Positions 1-9,357 of a DNA stretch of 64,000 nt are shown in pieces. Both the position numbers and the translations under genes were made by a program. Position 1 is the first letter of the stretch; each line of letters starts with the position of its first letter. The DNA is from Limimaricola pyoseonensis (lineage in GTDB: Bacteria > Pseudomonadota > Alphaproteobacteria > Rhodobacterales > Rhodobacteraceae): assembly GCF_900102015.1 (NCBI RefSeq), contig NZ_FNAT01000004.1, positions 337,046 through 401,045 of the forward strand. Reading direction: 5' to 3'. The notes under the pieces were generated by a model. That model was not told where the DNA came from and did not search any database. It worked only from the letters and a program-made list of their open reading frames with translations.

Positions 1-1
1 G

Positions 2-445
2 CTGGTGATCTTCGGCCGCTCGATTCTGATGCTGTTCATCGGCATCGGCCTGATCTCGTGGCTCGACATGTCGCGCATCGCCCGCGGCCAGACGCTGACC
101 ATCAAGGGCAAGGAGTTCGTCGAGGCGGCCCATGCCACCGGCGTGCGCCCGATGACCATCATCCTGCGCCACATCGTGCCGAACCTGCTGGGCCTCGTCA
201 TCGTCTACGCGACGCTGCTGGTGCCGCAGATGATCATCACCGAGAGCTTCATCAGCTTCCTCGGCCTCGGCATCCAGGAGCCCAACACCTCGCTCGGCGC
301 GCTGATCTCCAACGGCGCCAGCAACATGCAGTACGGCGTGATCTGGCAGCTTGCCTTCCCGCTGTTCTTCTTCGTCGTCACGCTCTTCGCCTTCTTCTTC
401 GTCGGCGACGGCCTGCGCGACGCGCTCGACCCGAAGGATCGCTGA
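2..445 (+). CDS. Dipeptide/oligopeptide ABC transporter permease, C-terminal part (DppC/OppC type)
   Basis: The reading frame is open from the first base, so this is the last 147 or so residues of a gene that starts upstream of the window. It is an inner-membrane permease of the peptide/nickel ABC importer family: the EAA-type cytoplasmic loop is visible (residues around KEFVEAAHATG with the following RHIVPN), flanked by hydrophobic segments, and the protein ends in the usual GDGLRDALDPK motif of DppC/OppC proteins. Its stop overlaps the start of the downstream ATPase gene (TGATG), so it is the third gene of an operon with the two ATPases that follow. The transported peptide class cannot be read from this part. 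Confidence 0.9.
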   Translation: MVIFGRSILMLFIGIGLISWLDMSRIARGQTLTIKGKEFVEAAHATGVRPMTIILRHIVPNLLGLVIVYATLLVPQMIITESFISFLGLGIQEPNTSLGALISNGASNMQYGVIWQLAFPLFFFVVTLFAFFFVGDGLRDALDPKDR

Positions 446-1419
446 TGGCACTGCTCGATATCGAAGACCTCCGCGTCACCTTCACCACCGGCGACGGCGA
501 GGTGAACGCCGTCAACGGGGTGAGCTTCTCGGTCGAGGAGGGCGAGACGCTCGCCATCGTCGGCGAGAGCGGCTCCGGCAAGAGCCAGACCGCCTTCGCG
601 GCGATGGGCCTTCTGGCGCGCAACGGCCGCGCCACGGGGCAGATCCGCTACGACGGGCGCAACCTTCTGGACCTCAAGCCGCGCGAACTGAACCGGGTGC
701 GCTCCGAGGAGATCGGCATGATCTTCCAGGACCCGATGACCTCGCTCAACCCCTACATGCGGATCTCCGAGCAGATGGCCGAGGTGCTGACGCTGCACAA
801 GGGGCTGTCGAAGAAGCAGGCCATCGACGAGGCCGTGCAGATGCTCGACGCGGTGAAGATCCCCGATGCGAGGAACCGCATCGGCATGTTCCCGCACGAG
901 TTCTCGGGCGGGATGCGGCAGCGGATCATGATCGCCATGGCGCTTTTGTGCCGGCCGCGCCTGCTGATCGCCGACGAGCCGACCACCGCGCTCGACGTGA
1001 CGGTGCAGGCGCAGATCATGGAGCTGATGGCCGAGATCCGGCAGGAGTTCGGCACCGCGATCATCCTGATCACCCATGACCTCGGCATCGTCGCCGACAC
1101 CTGCGAGCGCACGCTGGTGATGTATGGCGGCCAGATCATGGAGAAGGGGCCGACCGAGGAGCTGTTCGAGCGCCCGACCCATCCCTACACGCTGGGCCTG
1201 CTGCGCGCCGTGCCGCGGATCGACCGCGACGACGAGACGCTCTCGACCATCGCCGGCGAGCCGCCGGACATGACCCGGCTGCCCAAGGGGTGCCCCTTCA
1301 CGCCGCGCTGCGCCTGGGCGCATGGGCCGTGCCCGACGGTGCGCCCCGATCTCGCGGCCGCGAACGGCTACCCGGCGTTGCGCCGGGCCTGCCATGCCCC
1401 CGTCGAGGAGGTGAAGTGA
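445..1419 (+). CDS. oppD: Oligopeptide/dipeptide ABC transporter ATP-binding protein (OppD/DppD family)
   Basis: A 324-residue cytoplasmic ATPase that energises peptide import with the OppF partner encoded next. Visible motifs are Walker A GESGSGKS (residues 40-47), the Q-loop in IFQDPMTSLNP, signature FSGGMRQR, Walker B LLIADEPTTALD and the switch His in LITHDLG. The C-terminal oligopeptide extension is present (HPYTLGLL, then GCPFTPRC with further Cys). The ATG at 445 overlaps the permease stop; the frame is open further upstream, but the overlap and family length support this start. The symbol is by family only; DppD is equally possible. Confidence 0.9.
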   Translation: MALLDIEDLRVTFTTGDGEVNAVNGVSFSVEEGETLAIVGESGSGKSQTAFAAMGLLARNGRATGQIRYDGRNLLDLKPRELNRVRSEEIGMIFQDPMTSLNPYMRISEQMAEVLTLHKGLSKKQAIDEAVQMLDAVKIPDARNRIGMFPHEFSGGMRQRIMIAMALLCRPRLLIADEPTTALDVTVQAQIMELMAEIRQEFGTAIILITHDLGIVADTCERTLVMYGGQIMEKGPTEELFERPTHPYTLGLLRAVPRIDRDDETLSTIAGEPPDMTRLPKGCPFTPRCAWAHGPCPTVRPDLAAANGYPALRRACHAPVEEVK

Positions 1420-2648
1420 TGACCGACCGCAAGGACGAGACCAAGCCGCACCAGGCCCCGGGCCGCGACGCGGCCGCCGACCCGACGCCGGGCGCGCCGC
1501 CCGCCTCCGGCACCCCCGCGGCGACCCCGCCTTCGCCGGAGCCTGCGGACGTCGCGCACAAGGACGCGCCGGTGGCCGGGGAGGCCGAGGGCACCGGCAC
1601 CAAGCAGTACACCGGCGCGATCGAGAACCCGATCCTGCGGGTGGACGACCTGCGCGTGGCCTTCGACATCCGCCCGCGCGGCGCCTGGCCCTGGACGCCG
1701 TCGAAGAAGCTGCACGCCGTGGGCGGCGTCAGCTTCGACCTCGCGCCGGGCGAGAGCCTCGGCGTGGTGGGCGAGAGCGGCTCGGGCAAGTCGACGCTGG
1801 CGCGCGCCATCGTCGGCACTATCGGCTCGACCGGCGGCCGGATCGAGTTCGAGGGCGAAGACCTCGCATCGATGTCCGAGCGCCAGCGCCGCGCGCACCG
1901 CAAGGACGTGCAGATGGTGTTCCAGGACCCGCTGGCGGCGCTGAACCCGCGCATGACCGTGGGCGACATCATCGCCGAGCCGCTGATCACCCACGAGCCC
2001 AAGACCCCGCGCAAGGAGGTCCGCCGCCGTGTGGCCGAGCTGATGGAGCGGGTCGGGCTGCTGCCCAACCTCGTCAACCGCTACCCGCACGAGTTCTCGG
2101 GCGGGCAGTGCCAGCGCATCGGCATCGCCCGCGCGCTGATCCTCAAGCCGAAGCTGCTGATCTGCGACGAGCCGGTCTCGGCGCTCGACGTGTCGGTGCA
2201 GGCGCAGGTGGTGAACCTGCTCAAGGAACTGCAGCGCGACATGGGGCTGGCGATGATCTTCATCGCGCACGACCTGTCGGTGGTGAAGCACATCTCCGAC
2301 CGGATCGTGGTGATGTATCTCGGCCGGGTGATGGAGGTGGCGCCGTCCAAGATGCTCGCCACCGAGCCCGAGCACCCCTATACGCAGGCGCTGATCGCCT
2401 CGGTGCCGATCCCCGACCCGGTGCTCGAGCGGCAGCGCCAGCGCCCGGTGCTGGGCGGCGAGCTGCCCTCGCCGATGAGCCCGCCCTCGGGCTGCGTGTT
2501 CCGCACCCGCTGCCCCAAGGCGAAGCCCGACTGCGCGCAAGGTTTGCCGCCGATGCTCGACCTCGGCGGCGGTCACCGCGTGGCCTGCCCCTATCACGAG
2601 GAGCCGAGCGTGCTCGACGCCGCGCGCCAGAGCCGCAGGGCCGGCTGA
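1419..2648 (+). CDS. oppF: Oligopeptide/dipeptide ABC transporter ATP-binding protein (OppF/DppF family) with a long N-terminal extension
   Basis: The second ATPase of the importer, 409 residues. The ABC core begins only at about residue 65 (ENPILRVDDLRV) and carries Walker A GESGSGKST, Q-loop VFQDPLAALNP, signature FSGGQCQR and Walker B LLICDEPVSALD, followed by the HPYTQAL and Cys-containing C-terminal region. The first 60 or so residues are Pro/Ala/Asp-rich and look disordered; OppF proteins normally start near the core, so this is a lineage extension or a start chosen too far upstream. The ATG at 1419 overlaps the oppD stop (TGATG), which favours it. The gene closes the operon; a strong hairpin follows. 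Confidence 0.88.
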   Translation: MTDRKDETKPHQAPGRDAAADPTPGAPPASGTPAATPPSPEPADVAHKDAPVAGEAEGTGTKQYTGAIENPILRVDDLRVAFDIRPRGAWPWTPSKKLHAVGGVSFDLAPGESLGVVGESGSGKSTLARAIVGTIGSTGGRIEFEGEDLASMSERQRRAHRKDVQMVFQDPLAALNPRMTVGDIIAEPLITHEPKTPRKEVRRRVAELMERVGLLPNLVNRYPHEFSGGQCQRIGIARALILKPKLLICDEPVSALDVSVQAQVVNLLKELQRDMGLAMIFIAHDLSVVKHISDRIVVMYLGRVMEVAPSKMLATEPEHPYTQALIASVPIPDPVLERQRQRPVLGGELPSPMSPPSGCVFRTRCPKAKPDCAQGLPPMLDLGGGHRVACPYHEEPSVLDAARQSRRAG

Positions 2649-2682
2649 GGGCACTAGGTCCGAACGCCTAGCCAGCACAATG

Positions 2683-2712
2683 AGAGGGGAGGCCGCGCGC
2701 CTCCCCTTTTTC
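2683..2712 (+). terminator. Rho-independent terminator of the peptide-transport operon
   Basis: A perfect 9-bp stem AGGGGAGGC / GCCTCCCCT (2685-2693 with 2699-2707) with a 5-base loop is followed by a run of five T. It lies 35 bases after the oppF stop and before the convergent receiver gene. Confidence 0.88.
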
Positions 2713-2723
2713 TTCGGGGCCGC

Positions 2724-3089
2724 TCAGTGCGCGAGCAGGGCGCGCGCCGCCGCGACGAGCTCCTGCGGCCCGTAGGGCTTCTGCACGCAGGGGCAGGCGG
2801 AAAAGCCGTTGGCCAACCCCTTGGCGGCGTAGCCGGTGGCGAAGGCGAAGGGGATGCGCCGCGCGCTCAGCGCCTCGGCCACCGGGTAGCTCGTGGCGTC
2901 GCCGAGATTGACGTCGAGGATCGCGAAGTCGAAGCGGGTCGCCTCGACCGCGGCCAGCGCCTCGGCGAGCCGCATCGCCACGGTGACCTCGCAGCCCGCC
3001 TCGATCAGCACGTCCTCGCCGAGCATGGCGACGAGGCTCTCGTCCTCGACCAGCAGCACCCGCGCACCTATGAGGGCCGCGTCAGACAT
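2724..3089 (-). CDS. Single-domain response regulator (CheY-like receiver)
   Basis: A 121-residue receiver domain without an output domain. The acidic pair is in LLVEDES (E15, D16), the phospho-acceptor is D59 in FAILDVNLGD, and the conserved Lys is K104 in VQKPYG. It overlaps the end of the upstream HWE histidine kinase gene by 8 bases, so the two are very likely a cognate pair that is translationally coupled. With no DNA-binding domain it must act by protein contact or by competing for phosphate from the kinase, as such HWE-linked receivers do in other alphaproteobacteria (family knowledge). Target unknown. Confidence 0.88.
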   Translation of the reverse strand: MSDAALIGARVLLVEDESLVAMLGEDVLIEAGCEVTVAMRLAEALAAVEATRFDFAILDVNLGDATSYPVAEALSARRIPFAFATGYAAKGLANGFSACPCVQKPYGPQELVAAARALLAH

Positions 3090-4134
3090 GCAGGCTCGCC
3101 CCGGCGCTGGGATCGAGGCCGAGCGCGTCGGGCAGGCGCGGCAGCACCATCTCGATCCGGCAGGACAGCCCCTCAGGGAGGAACTCCACCTCGGCGCGGC
3201 CGCCGAACTCCATCGCCACCTGCCGCTCGATCAGCCGCAGCCCGAAGCCGCGGCGGGTGGGGGGCGTGACCTCAGGTCCGCCGCGCTCCTCCCAGAGCAG
3301 CGTGAGGTGGAGCGCGCCGTCATCGGCGGGCTCGGCCCGCCAGCGCAGCGCCACCTGGCCCGCGCCGTCGCGCAGCGCGCCGTGCTTCACGGCGTTGGTC
3401 CCGAGCTCGTGCAGCGCCATCGACAGGCTGACCGCGGCCTTGGGATGCACCGCGACATCCGGGCCCGAGACCGCGATCCGGCCCGGCGCGATGGCATCGG
3501 CGGCCTGCGCCGCGATCAGGCCCAGCGAGGCGCCGCTCCAGGCGCTGTCGGTCAGCACGTTGTGCGCCCGCGACAGGGTCGACAGGCGGCCCGAGAAACG
3601 CTCGAAGGCGCCGGCGTCGCTGTCCTTGAAGGTCTGCCAGGCGATCGACTGCACCGTGGCGAGCGTGTTCTTCACCCGGTGGTTCAGCTCGTTCACCAAG
3701 AGCCGCTGCCGTTCCTGCGCGCGCTTGTCCTCGGTGATGTCGCGCACCTCGATGATGGTGCCGATGGTGTGGCTCTCGGCGTCGCGGATCGGGCTGGCGG
3801 TGAAGGCGACCGGGTAGAAATGCCCGTCGCGATGCACGAAGATCTCCTCGCCCCGGGTCTGGTTGTGCTCGGGGAAGGCGCGGTCGATGGCGCATTCGTG
3901 CAGCGGGAAGGGCCGCCCGTCGGGATAGGTGTGGTGGATGATGTCGTGCAGCGGCCGGTCCAGCGCCATGACCTCGGCCAGCGTCCAGCCGGTGAGCTCC
4001 TCGGCGGCGCGGTTCATGTAGATGCAGCGCTGCCGGTCATCCATCAGGAAGATGGAGACGCTGGCATTGTTCAGCACCGCCTGCAGCCGGCGATGGGTGT
4101 CGTCGAGAGGGCGCGCGGCGTGCGTGTCCTGCAT
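3082..4134 (-). CDS. PAS-domain HWE-family sensor histidine kinase
   Basis: A 350-residue soluble kinase with no membrane segment. A PAS/PAC sensor domain occupies about residues 12-140 and is followed by the dimerisation/phospho-acceptor helix with His152 in NELNHRVKNTL. The catalytic domain has the hallmarks of the HWE class: the N-box H242-E243...N247 in LHELGTNAVKHGAL and the W281-x-E motif (LLWEERGG), then GFGLRLIERQV. HWE kinases in alphaproteobacteria often sense light or stress through PAS/LOV domains; the Cys of a flavin-binding LOV motif (NCRFL) is not present here, so light sensing is not supported. The receiver encoded immediately downstream, overlapping by 8 bases, is the probable partner. 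Confidence 0.9.
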   Translation of the reverse strand: MQDTHAARPLDDTHRRLQAVLNNASVSIFLMDDRQRCIYMNRAAEELTGWTLAEVMALDRPLHDIIHHTYPDGRPFPLHECAIDRAFPEHNQTRGEEIFVHRDGHFYPVAFTASPIRDAESHTIGTIIEVRDITEDKRAQERQRLLVNELNHRVKNTLATVQSIAWQTFKDSDAGAFERFSGRLSTLSRAHNVLTDSAWSGASLGLIAAQAADAIAPGRIAVSGPDVAVHPKAAVSLSMALHELGTNAVKHGALRDGAGQVALRWRAEPADDGALHLTLLWEERGGPEVTPPTRRGFGLRLIERQVAMEFGGRAEVEFLPEGLSCRIEMVLPRLPDALGLDPSAGASLHV

Positions 4135-4229
4135 GTGAGTCGATGTCCCCGAGAAACGCCCGATCCGGGCGAGACTGCCACCGCCCGGCTTCCCGGGCCA
4201 GCGGCCATTTCAGGACGATTTAGTGCGCC

Positions 4230-4258
4230 GGGCGGGGCGGCAACAGGGCGCCCCGCCC
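4230..4258 (-). terminator. GC-rich hairpin downstream of rimO
   Basis: A 9-bp perfect stem GGGCGGGGC / GCCCCGCCC (4230-4238 with 4250-4258) with an 11-base loop lies 30 bases beyond the rimO stop. No T-run follows, so termination strength is uncertain. The remainder of the 150-base gap to the kinase gene shows nothing else. Confidence 0.45.
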
Positions 4259-4287
4259 AATATCGATCACAAGGCGGTTTGCCGCGC

Positions 4288-5694
4288 TCAGCTGCCGACC
4301 GGGCGGCCCCAGAGGTCGTATTCGCCGGCCTCGTCCACCTCGACGGTCAGCATGTCGCCGGGCTTGAGGATCTCGAAGCCCTCGTCGATGAACAGGTTGC
4401 CGTCGATCTCGGGCGCGTCGGCCATGGTGCGGCAGGTCGCGGCCTCGGCGTCGACCTCGTCGACGATGACCTGCATCCGGGTGCCGACCTTGGCGGCGAG
4501 CTTGGCCTCGGAGATCGCCTGCGCCTTCTGCATGAAGCGCTCCCAGCGCTCCTGCTTGACCTCCTCGGGGACGTGGTCCGGCAGGTCGTTCGAGCGCGCG
4601 CCGGCGACGTTCTCGTACTGGAAGCAGCCGACCCGGTCGAGCTGCGCCTCGTCGAGCCAGTCGAGCAGGTACTCGAACTCGGCCTCGGTCTCGCCGGGGT
4701 AGCCAACGATGAAGGTCGAGCGCAGGGTGATGTCGGGCGCCATCGCCCGCCACGCCGCGATCTCGTCGAGCGTCTTCGCCGAGGCCGCGGGCCGCGCCAT
4801 GCGCTTGAGCACATCCGGGTGGCCGTGCTGGAACGGAATGTCGAGATAGGGCAGCAGGCCCGAATCCGGGTCCGCCATCAGCGGGATCAGGTCACGCACA
4901 TGCGGGTAGGGGTAGACGTAGTGCAGCCGCACCCAGGCGCCGAGGGAGCCCAGATCGCGCGCGAGGTCGGTGATGTGGGCGCGGTGGCCGCGCTCCTCGG
5001 CGTGGCGGATGTCGAGCCCGTAGGCCGAGGTGTCCTGGCTGATCACCAGAAGCTCGCGCACGCCGGCCTCCACGAGCTTTTCCGCCTCGCGCATCACCGC
5101 ATGGGCCGGGCGGCTCTGCAGCCGGCCCCGCATGTCGGGGATGATGCAGAACTTGCACTTGTGATTGCAGCCCTCGGAGATCTTCAGGTAGCTGAAATGC
5201 CGCGGCGTGAGCGAGACGCCCGAGGCCGGCAGCAGGTCGACGAAGGGGTCGGGGCTGGGCGGCACCGCGCCATGCACCGCGTCGAGCACCTGCTCGTACT
5301 GGTGCGGGCCGGTCACGGCGAGCACCTTGGGGTGCGCGCCGGTGATGTAGTCGGGCTCGGCGCCGAGGCAGCCGGTGACGATGACCTTGCCGTTCTCCTT
5401 CAGCGCCTCGCCGATCGCCTCAAGGCTTTCGGCCTTGGCGCTGTCGAGAAAGCCGCAGGTGTTGACGATCACCGCGTCGGCGCCGGAATAGTCGGGGCTG
5501 ATCGAGTAGCCCTCGGCCCTGAGCCGTGTCAGGATCCGCTCGCTGTCCACCAGCGCCTTGGGGCAGCCCAGGGAAACCATGCCGATGGTCGGCTGGCCCG
5601 GGCGCGCGGGATGGACGAGACGCGCCTTGGGCGCGTCCTCGTCGAAACGCGCCTTCGGCGCGATGTCAGGGCGGAGATTCGGCGGGTTCTGCAT
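4288..5694 (-). CDS. rimO: Ribosomal protein S12 methylthiotransferase RimO
   Basis: A radical-SAM methylthiotransferase of 468 residues that thiomethylates the conserved Asp of ribosomal protein S12. The N-terminal MTTase domain has its three cluster cysteines (C44 in [13 protein letters not shown]80 in VNTCGF, C109 in TGCLGA), and the radical-SAM triad is C176-x3-C180-x2-C183 ([13 protein letters not shown]). A C-terminal TRAM domain follows (about residues 400-468). [12 protein letters not shown] and the length distinguish RimO from MiaB. The ATG at 5694 leaves a roughly 30-residue N-terminal lead, common in this order; the frame runs open far upstream only because it shadows the permease genes. 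Confidence 0.95.
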   Translation of the reverse strand: MQNPPNLRPDIAPKARFDEDAPKARLVHPARPGQPTIGMVSLGCPKALVDSERILTRLRAEGYSISPDYSGADAVIVNTCGFLDSAKAESLEAIGEALKENGKVIVTGCLGAEPDYITGAHPKVLAVTGPHQYEQVLDAVHGAVPPSPDPFVDLLPASGVSLTPRHFSYLKISEGCNHKCKFCIIPDMRGRLQSRPAHAVMREAEKLVEAGVRELLVISQDTSAYGLDIRHAEERGHRAHITDLARDLGSLGAWVRLHYVYPYPHVRDLIPLMADPDSGLLPYLDIPFQHGHPDVLKRMARPAASAKTLDEIAAWRAMAPDITLRSTFIVGYPGETEAEFEYLLDWLDEAQLDRVGCFQYENVAGARSNDLPDHVPEEVKQERWERFMQKAQAISEAKLAAKVGTRMQVIVDEVDAEAATCRTMADAPEIDGNLFIDEGFEILKPGDMLTVEVDEAGEYDLWGRPVGS

Positions 5695-5714
5695 CCGGCG
5701 CGATCTAATCGCTC

Positions 5715-6560
5715 TCAGGCCTTCTGGGAAGCCCCGCCGTTCTCCCGCCGCCGGATCGTGATCGACTTCCAGACGAAGGCCGCGATGAAGATCAGCGTCA
5801 GCCCGAGGATGATGGTCGGCGCCGGCGCGCTGTCGATCCAGAAGCTCGCGTAGATCCCGCCCCAGCTCGCCGCCAGCGTCACCGCCACGGCCACCGCCAG
5901 CATCGCGCCGAAGCGGCGGGTGACGAGGAAGGCGATGGCGCCGGGCGCGATCAGGAGGCCGATGGCGAGGATGATGCCCACGGCAGAGAGCGTCGAGACG
6001 ATGGTCAGCGACAGGAGCGCGAGCATCCCGTAGTGGAACAGCGCCACCGGCAGGCCCAGCGCGCGCGCCTGACCGGGATCGAAGGCGTGCAGCATCAGGT
6101 CGCGCCAGCGCAGCAGCAGCGCGAGGCTCACCCCCCCGCCGACGATGCCGGCGGTCCAGAGGTCGGTGGCGTCGATGCCGAGCATGTTGCCGAACAGGAT
6201 GTGGTCGAGATGCACCTCGCTCTCGATCCAGGTGTAGAGCACGAGGCCGATGCCGAACATGCCCGAGAAGACCACGCCCATCACCGTGTCCTGCTTGATC
6301 CGGCTGTGATCGGTCAGGAAGCCGGTGGAAAGCGCGCAGGCCATGCCGGCGAGAAAGGCGCCCAGAAGCAGCGGCAGGCCGGTGATGTAGGCCAGCACGA
6401 TGCCGGGCAGCACCGCGTGGCTCACCGCGTCGCCCATCAGCGCCCAGCCCTTGAGCACCAGAAAGCATGACAAAAGCGCGCAGGGCACGGCGATCAGCCC
6501 GCCGATCACGAAGGCGTCGCGCATGAAGTCGAGCTGGAAGGGAAGCAGCCAGTCGCTCAT
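5715..6560 (-). CDS. sitD: Manganese/iron/zinc ABC transporter permease (SitD type)
   Basis: A 281-residue inner-membrane permease of the cluster 9 (TroCD/SitCD/ZnuB) metal importer family with seven to nine hydrophobic segments. Typical motifs are [11 protein letters not shown] near residue 45, [27 protein letters not shown], and a C-terminal cytoplasmic stretch. Its start overlaps the stop of the other permease by 4 bases (ATGA), and it is the last gene of a four-gene operon. Metal identity is inferred from the binding protein (see sitA) and not from the permease. Confidence 0.9.
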   Translation of the reverse strand: MSDWLLPFQLDFMRDAFVIGGLIAVPCALLSCFLVLKGWALMGDAVSHAVLPGIVLAYITGLPLLLGAFLAGMACALSTGFLTDHSRIKQDTVMGVVFSGMFGIGLVLYTWIESEVHLDHILFGNMLGIDATDLWTAGIVGGGVSLALLLRWRDLMLHAFDPGQARALGLPVALFHYGMLALLSLTIVSTLSAVGIILAIGLLIAPGAIAFLVTRRFGAMLAVAVAVTLAASWGGIYASFWIDSAPAPTIILGLTLIFIAAFVWKSITIRRRENGGASQKA

Positions 6561-7405
6561 AGCGCGGCCCTCGCGCGGGCGCGGGCGGCGAGCCAGCCGT
6601 GTTTCGGGGCGAAGAGGAAGGCCATGAGGAAGATGAGGGTCTGCAGCGTGATGATCACCCCGCCGGTCGCGCCGTCGAGGAAGAAGGAGGCATAGGCGCC
6701 GACGAAGCTGGTAATCGAGCCCAGCGCGACGGCGATGACGATCAGCCGCGGGAAGCGGTCGGTCAGCATGTAGGCGGTCGCGCCCGGCGTCACCACCATG
6801 GCGATGACGAGGAAGGCGCCCACCGTCTGCAGCGCCGCGACGCAGGCCGCCGACAAGAGCACGAAGAACACGAAGCGCAGGAGCCCCGGACGCAGGCCGA
6901 CGGAGCGCGCGTGGTTCTCGTCGAAGAAGGCGACCATCAGGTCCTTCCACTTCAGGAGCAGCACCCCGAGGCAGACCGCGCCGATAATCGCGAGCTGGAG
7001 CGTGTCCTCCGGCGTGATGGCGAGGATGTTGCCGAGGATGATGGTCTGCACGTCCACCGGCGTCGGCGAGACCGAGACCATGAACAGCCCCAGACCGAAG
7101 AAGCCGGTGAAGATCAGCCCGATGATCGTGTCTTCCTTGAGCCCTGTGCGCTCGTTGAGGAACAGCATCGCGCCTGCGGCGAGGCCGCCCGACAGGAACG
7201 CGCCCAGCGCGAAGGGCAGGCCCAGCATGTAGGCCCCCGCGACGCCCGGCACGATCGAATGCGAGAGCGCATCGCCGATCAGCGACCAGCCCTTGAGCAT
7301 GAGATAGGCCGACAGGAACGCGCAGACCGCGCCCACGAGGGCCGAGACCCACATCGCGTTCAGCATGTAGCCGTAGGTGAAGGGCAGAGTGAGCGTCTCG
7401 ATCAT
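6557..7405 (-). CDS. sitC: Manganese/iron/zinc ABC transporter permease (SitC type)
   Basis: The second membrane subunit, 282 residues, homologous to its neighbour sitD. It has [11 protein letters not shown] near the N-terminus, [32 protein letters not shown], and the helices of the family. Two non-identical permeases are typical of Sit/Mnt/Yfe systems, whereas ZnuBC systems usually have one permease, so a manganese or iron importer is favoured. It overlaps the ATPase gene upstream by 4 bases (ATGA), consistent with coupled translation. Confidence 0.9.
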   Translation of the reverse strand: MIETLTLPFTYGYMLNAMWVSALVGAVCAFLSAYLMLKGWSLIGDALSHSIVPGVAGAYMLGLPFALGAFLSGGLAAGAMLFLNERTGLKEDTIIGLIFTGFFGLGLFMVSVSPTPVDVQTIILGNILAITPEDTLQLAIIGAVCLGVLLLKWKDLMVAFFDENHARSVGLRPGLLRFVFFVLLSAACVAALQTVGAFLVIAMVVTPGATAYMLTDRFPRLIVIAVALGSITSFVGAYASFFLDGATGGVIITLQTLIFLMAFLFAPKHGWLAARARARAAL

Positions 7406-8286
7406 CGCCCGCCGCCCCCGGAGCGCTGCTCCTCGTCGTAGAAGACCAGCGGCCGCTCGTCGTCGGACAGGATTCGCAGCTTGCGCTTGTCCGCGTCGGA
7501 ATGCAGGTCGGCGCCGCCCAGAACGAAGTGCCGCAGCACGCCGCCGAAGGCGCGCTCGAGGTTGGGCCGGGTGAAGACCTCCGCCGTCGGGCCATGCGCC
7601 AGAACCGTGCCCTTCACCAGCACGGTACGGTCGCAGAATTCGGGCACCGAGCCGAGGTTGTGGGTCGAGACCAGCATCACCCGGCCCTCGTCGCGCAGCT
7701 CCTTCAGAAGCTTGATGATCGCCTCCTCGGTCTGCACGTCGACCCCGGTGAAGGGCTCGTCGAGCAGGATGACGCGGCCGTCCTGCGCCAGCGCGCGGGC
7801 CAAAAAGACCCGCTTGCGCTGGCCGCCCGACAGCTCGCCGATCTGGCGGTGGCGGAAGTCGGACATGCCGACGCGCGCCAGCGCCGAGGTGACCGCGTCG
7901 CGGTCGGCGGGACGCGGGCGGCGCAGGAACCCCATGCGGCCGTAGCGGCCCATCATCACCACGTCCTCGACCAGCACCGGGAAGGACCAGTCGACCTCCT
8001 CGGCCTGCGGCACGTAGGCGACCAGCCCGGTCTTCAGCGCCTGCCTGACCGGCCGGCCGAGGATCGAGATCGACCCCCGCGCCAGCGGCAGGAAGCCCAT
8101 GATCGCCTTGAAGAGCGTGGACTTGCCGGCACCGTTGACGCCGACCAGCGCGGAGATGGTGCCCTCGGGCAGGGCGAAGCTGGCGGCCCGCAGTGCGGTG
8201 ACGCCGTTGCGATAGGAGACGGTGACGTCGCGCGCGTCGATCCCCGCGCCGAGATCCGCCTCGGGTGCTGTCGCGCGCATGTCCAT
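7402..8286 (-). CDS. sitB: Manganese/iron/zinc ABC transporter ATP-binding protein (SitB type)
   Basis: A 294-residue ABC ATPase. Walker A is GVNGAGKST (49-57), the signature is LSGGQRKR (152-159), Walker B is VILLDEP (172-178), and the switch His sits in VSTHNLG. The C-terminal tail (from about residue 255) is longer than in minimal family members and ends in a charged, Gly-rich stretch. The start abuts the binding-protein stop in a TGATG overlap. Confidence 0.92.
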   Translation of the reverse strand: MDMRATAPEADLGAGIDARDVTVSYRNGVTALRAASFALPEGTISALVGVNGAGKSTLFKAIMGFLPLARGSISILGRPVRQALKTGLVAYVPQAEEVDWSFPVLVEDVVMMGRYGRMGFLRRPRPADRDAVTSALARVGMSDFRHRQIGELSGGQRKRVFLARALAQDGRVILLDEPFTGVDVQTEEAIIKLLKELRDEGRVMLVSTHNLGSVPEFCDRTVLVKGTVLAHGPTAEVFTRPNLERAFGGVLRHFVLGGADLHSDADKRKLRILSDDERPLVFYDEEQRSGGGGR

Positions 8287-9188
8287 CAGCCGGCCTTTTC
8301 CTCTCCGTTCAGCCCGTCGGCGATCGTCTCGGTGGTGACCCGCAGCAGGTCGAGATAGCTCGGCACCGGACCGCCCGCCTCGGACAGAGAATCAACGTAA
8401 AGCTCGCCGCCGTAAAGGGCACCGGTTTCGCGGGCGACCTGTTTCGCGGGGTCGGTGTTGACCGTGCTTTCGCAGAACACCGCCGGGATGTCGTGCTCGC
8501 GCACGCCGTCGATCACCGCGCGCACCTGCTGCGGCGTGCCGGTGGCGTCGGCGTTGATCGGCCAGAGATACAGCTCGCGCAGGCCGAGGTCGCGGGCGAG
8601 GTAGCTGAAGGCGCCCTCGCAGGAGACGAGCCAGCGCCGGCTTTCGGGCACGCGCTCGATCTCGGCGCGCAGCGGCTCGATCGCGGCGGAGATCTCGGCC
8701 TTGTAGGCCTCGGCGTTGGCGGCATAGGTCTCGGCGTTCTCCGGGTCGGCCTCGCTCAGCGCGTCGCGGATGTTGTCGACGTAGATCAGCGCGCTGTCGG
8801 GGCTCATCCAGGCATGCGGGTTGGGCTTGCCGTCATACTCGCCGCCCGAGATCGAGATCGGCTCGATCCCCTCGCTCAGCACCGCCGAGGGCTTGTCGCC
8901 GGCATTGTCGAGGAACTGCTCGAACCACAGCTCGAGATTCATCCCGTTCCACAGAATCAGATCGGCGTCGCGCGCGCCGAGGATGTCGCGCGGGGTGGGC
9001 TGGTAGTTGTGGATCTCGGCGCCGGGCTTGGTGATCGAGACGACCTCGGCGGCGTCGCCCGCGACGTTGGCCACCATGTCGGCGATCACCGTGAAGGTGG
9101 TCGCGACGGTGAGCTTGTCGTCGGCGAGCGCCGGGGCGGCGATCAGCGACAGGCCGAGGGCGAGGGGCAGGGGGCGCGACAGGCGCAT
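8286..9188 (-). CDS. sitA: Metal ABC transporter substrate-binding protein (SitA/MntC type)
   Basis: A 300-residue periplasmic binding protein with a clear Sec signal peptide (cleavage after APALA, residue 22). Predicted metal ligands by family position are H60 (EIHNYQP), H125 (PHAWMSP), E191 (SCEGAFSY) and D266 (YVDSLSE). A His-His-Glu-Asp set fits manganese/iron binders better than the His-rich zinc type (family inference). The ATG at 9188 is chosen because it begins the signal peptide and has GGAGGA 8-10 bases upstream; the frame opens 30 bases earlier but without a signal-like start. Two Fur/Mur-like palindromes lie just upstream. Confidence 0.92.
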   Translation of the reverse strand: MRLSRPLPLALGLSLIAAPALADDKLTVATTFTVIADMVANVAGDAAEVVSITKPGAEIHNYQPTPRDILGARDADLILWNGMNLELWFEQFLDNAGDKPSAVLSEGIEPISISGGEYDGKPNPHAWMSPDSALIYVDNIRDALSEADPENAETYAANAEAYKAEISAAIEPLRAEIERVPESRRWLVSCEGAFSYLARDLGLRELYLWPINADATGTPQQVRAVIDGVREHDIPAVFCESTVNTDPAKQVARETGALYGGELYVDSLSEAGGPVPSYLDLLRVTTETIADGLNGEEKAG

Positions 9189-9228
9189 GGGTGAGTCTCC
9201 TCCACGGGTCAGGGTCAACGCGAATAGA

Positions 9229-9274
9229 TGCGAATGGTTCGCAGGAAGTCAACTGGATTGCAAATAATTCGCAA
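9229..9274 (-). promoter_or_regulatory. Two tandem Fur-family (Mur-like) operators upstream of sitA
   Basis: Two dyads lie 40-86 bases before the sitA start. TGCGAATGGTTCGCA (9229-9243) is a perfect 6-3-6 palindrome. TTGCAAATAATTCGCAA (9258-9274) is palindromic except for one base pair. Both share the half-site TGCRAA and are 29 bases apart centre to centre. In alphaproteobacteria such TGC-rich dyads are the expected form of Fur/Mur operators, and Mur represses sit operons with manganese; this assignment is by resemblance. Confidence 0.65.
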
Positions 9275-9305
9275 AAGCAGACCGGAAGGGCCCGTGCCGC
9301 AACGA

Positions 9306-9335
9306 AAAAGGGGCCGCGCGGTGGCGGCCCCTTTT
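9306..9335 (-). terminator. Rho-independent terminator of gcrA
   Basis: AAAAGGGGCCGC (9306-9317) pairs with GCGGCCCCTTTT (9324-9335) around a 6-base loop. The A/T tracts on both sides make it usable in either direction, but the sitA promoter points away, so it serves the gcrA transcript. Confidence 0.85.
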
Positions 9336-9357
9336 GGGTCGTCTCAGTGATGCGGCC

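Noticed and set aside
205..1395. Long open frames antisense to the oppD gene, and similar long frames opposite most genes
   Set aside because: In very GC-rich DNA the complementary frames lack stop codons; their translations are Arg/His/Gly-rich with no domain, while the opposite strand codes for recognised families.
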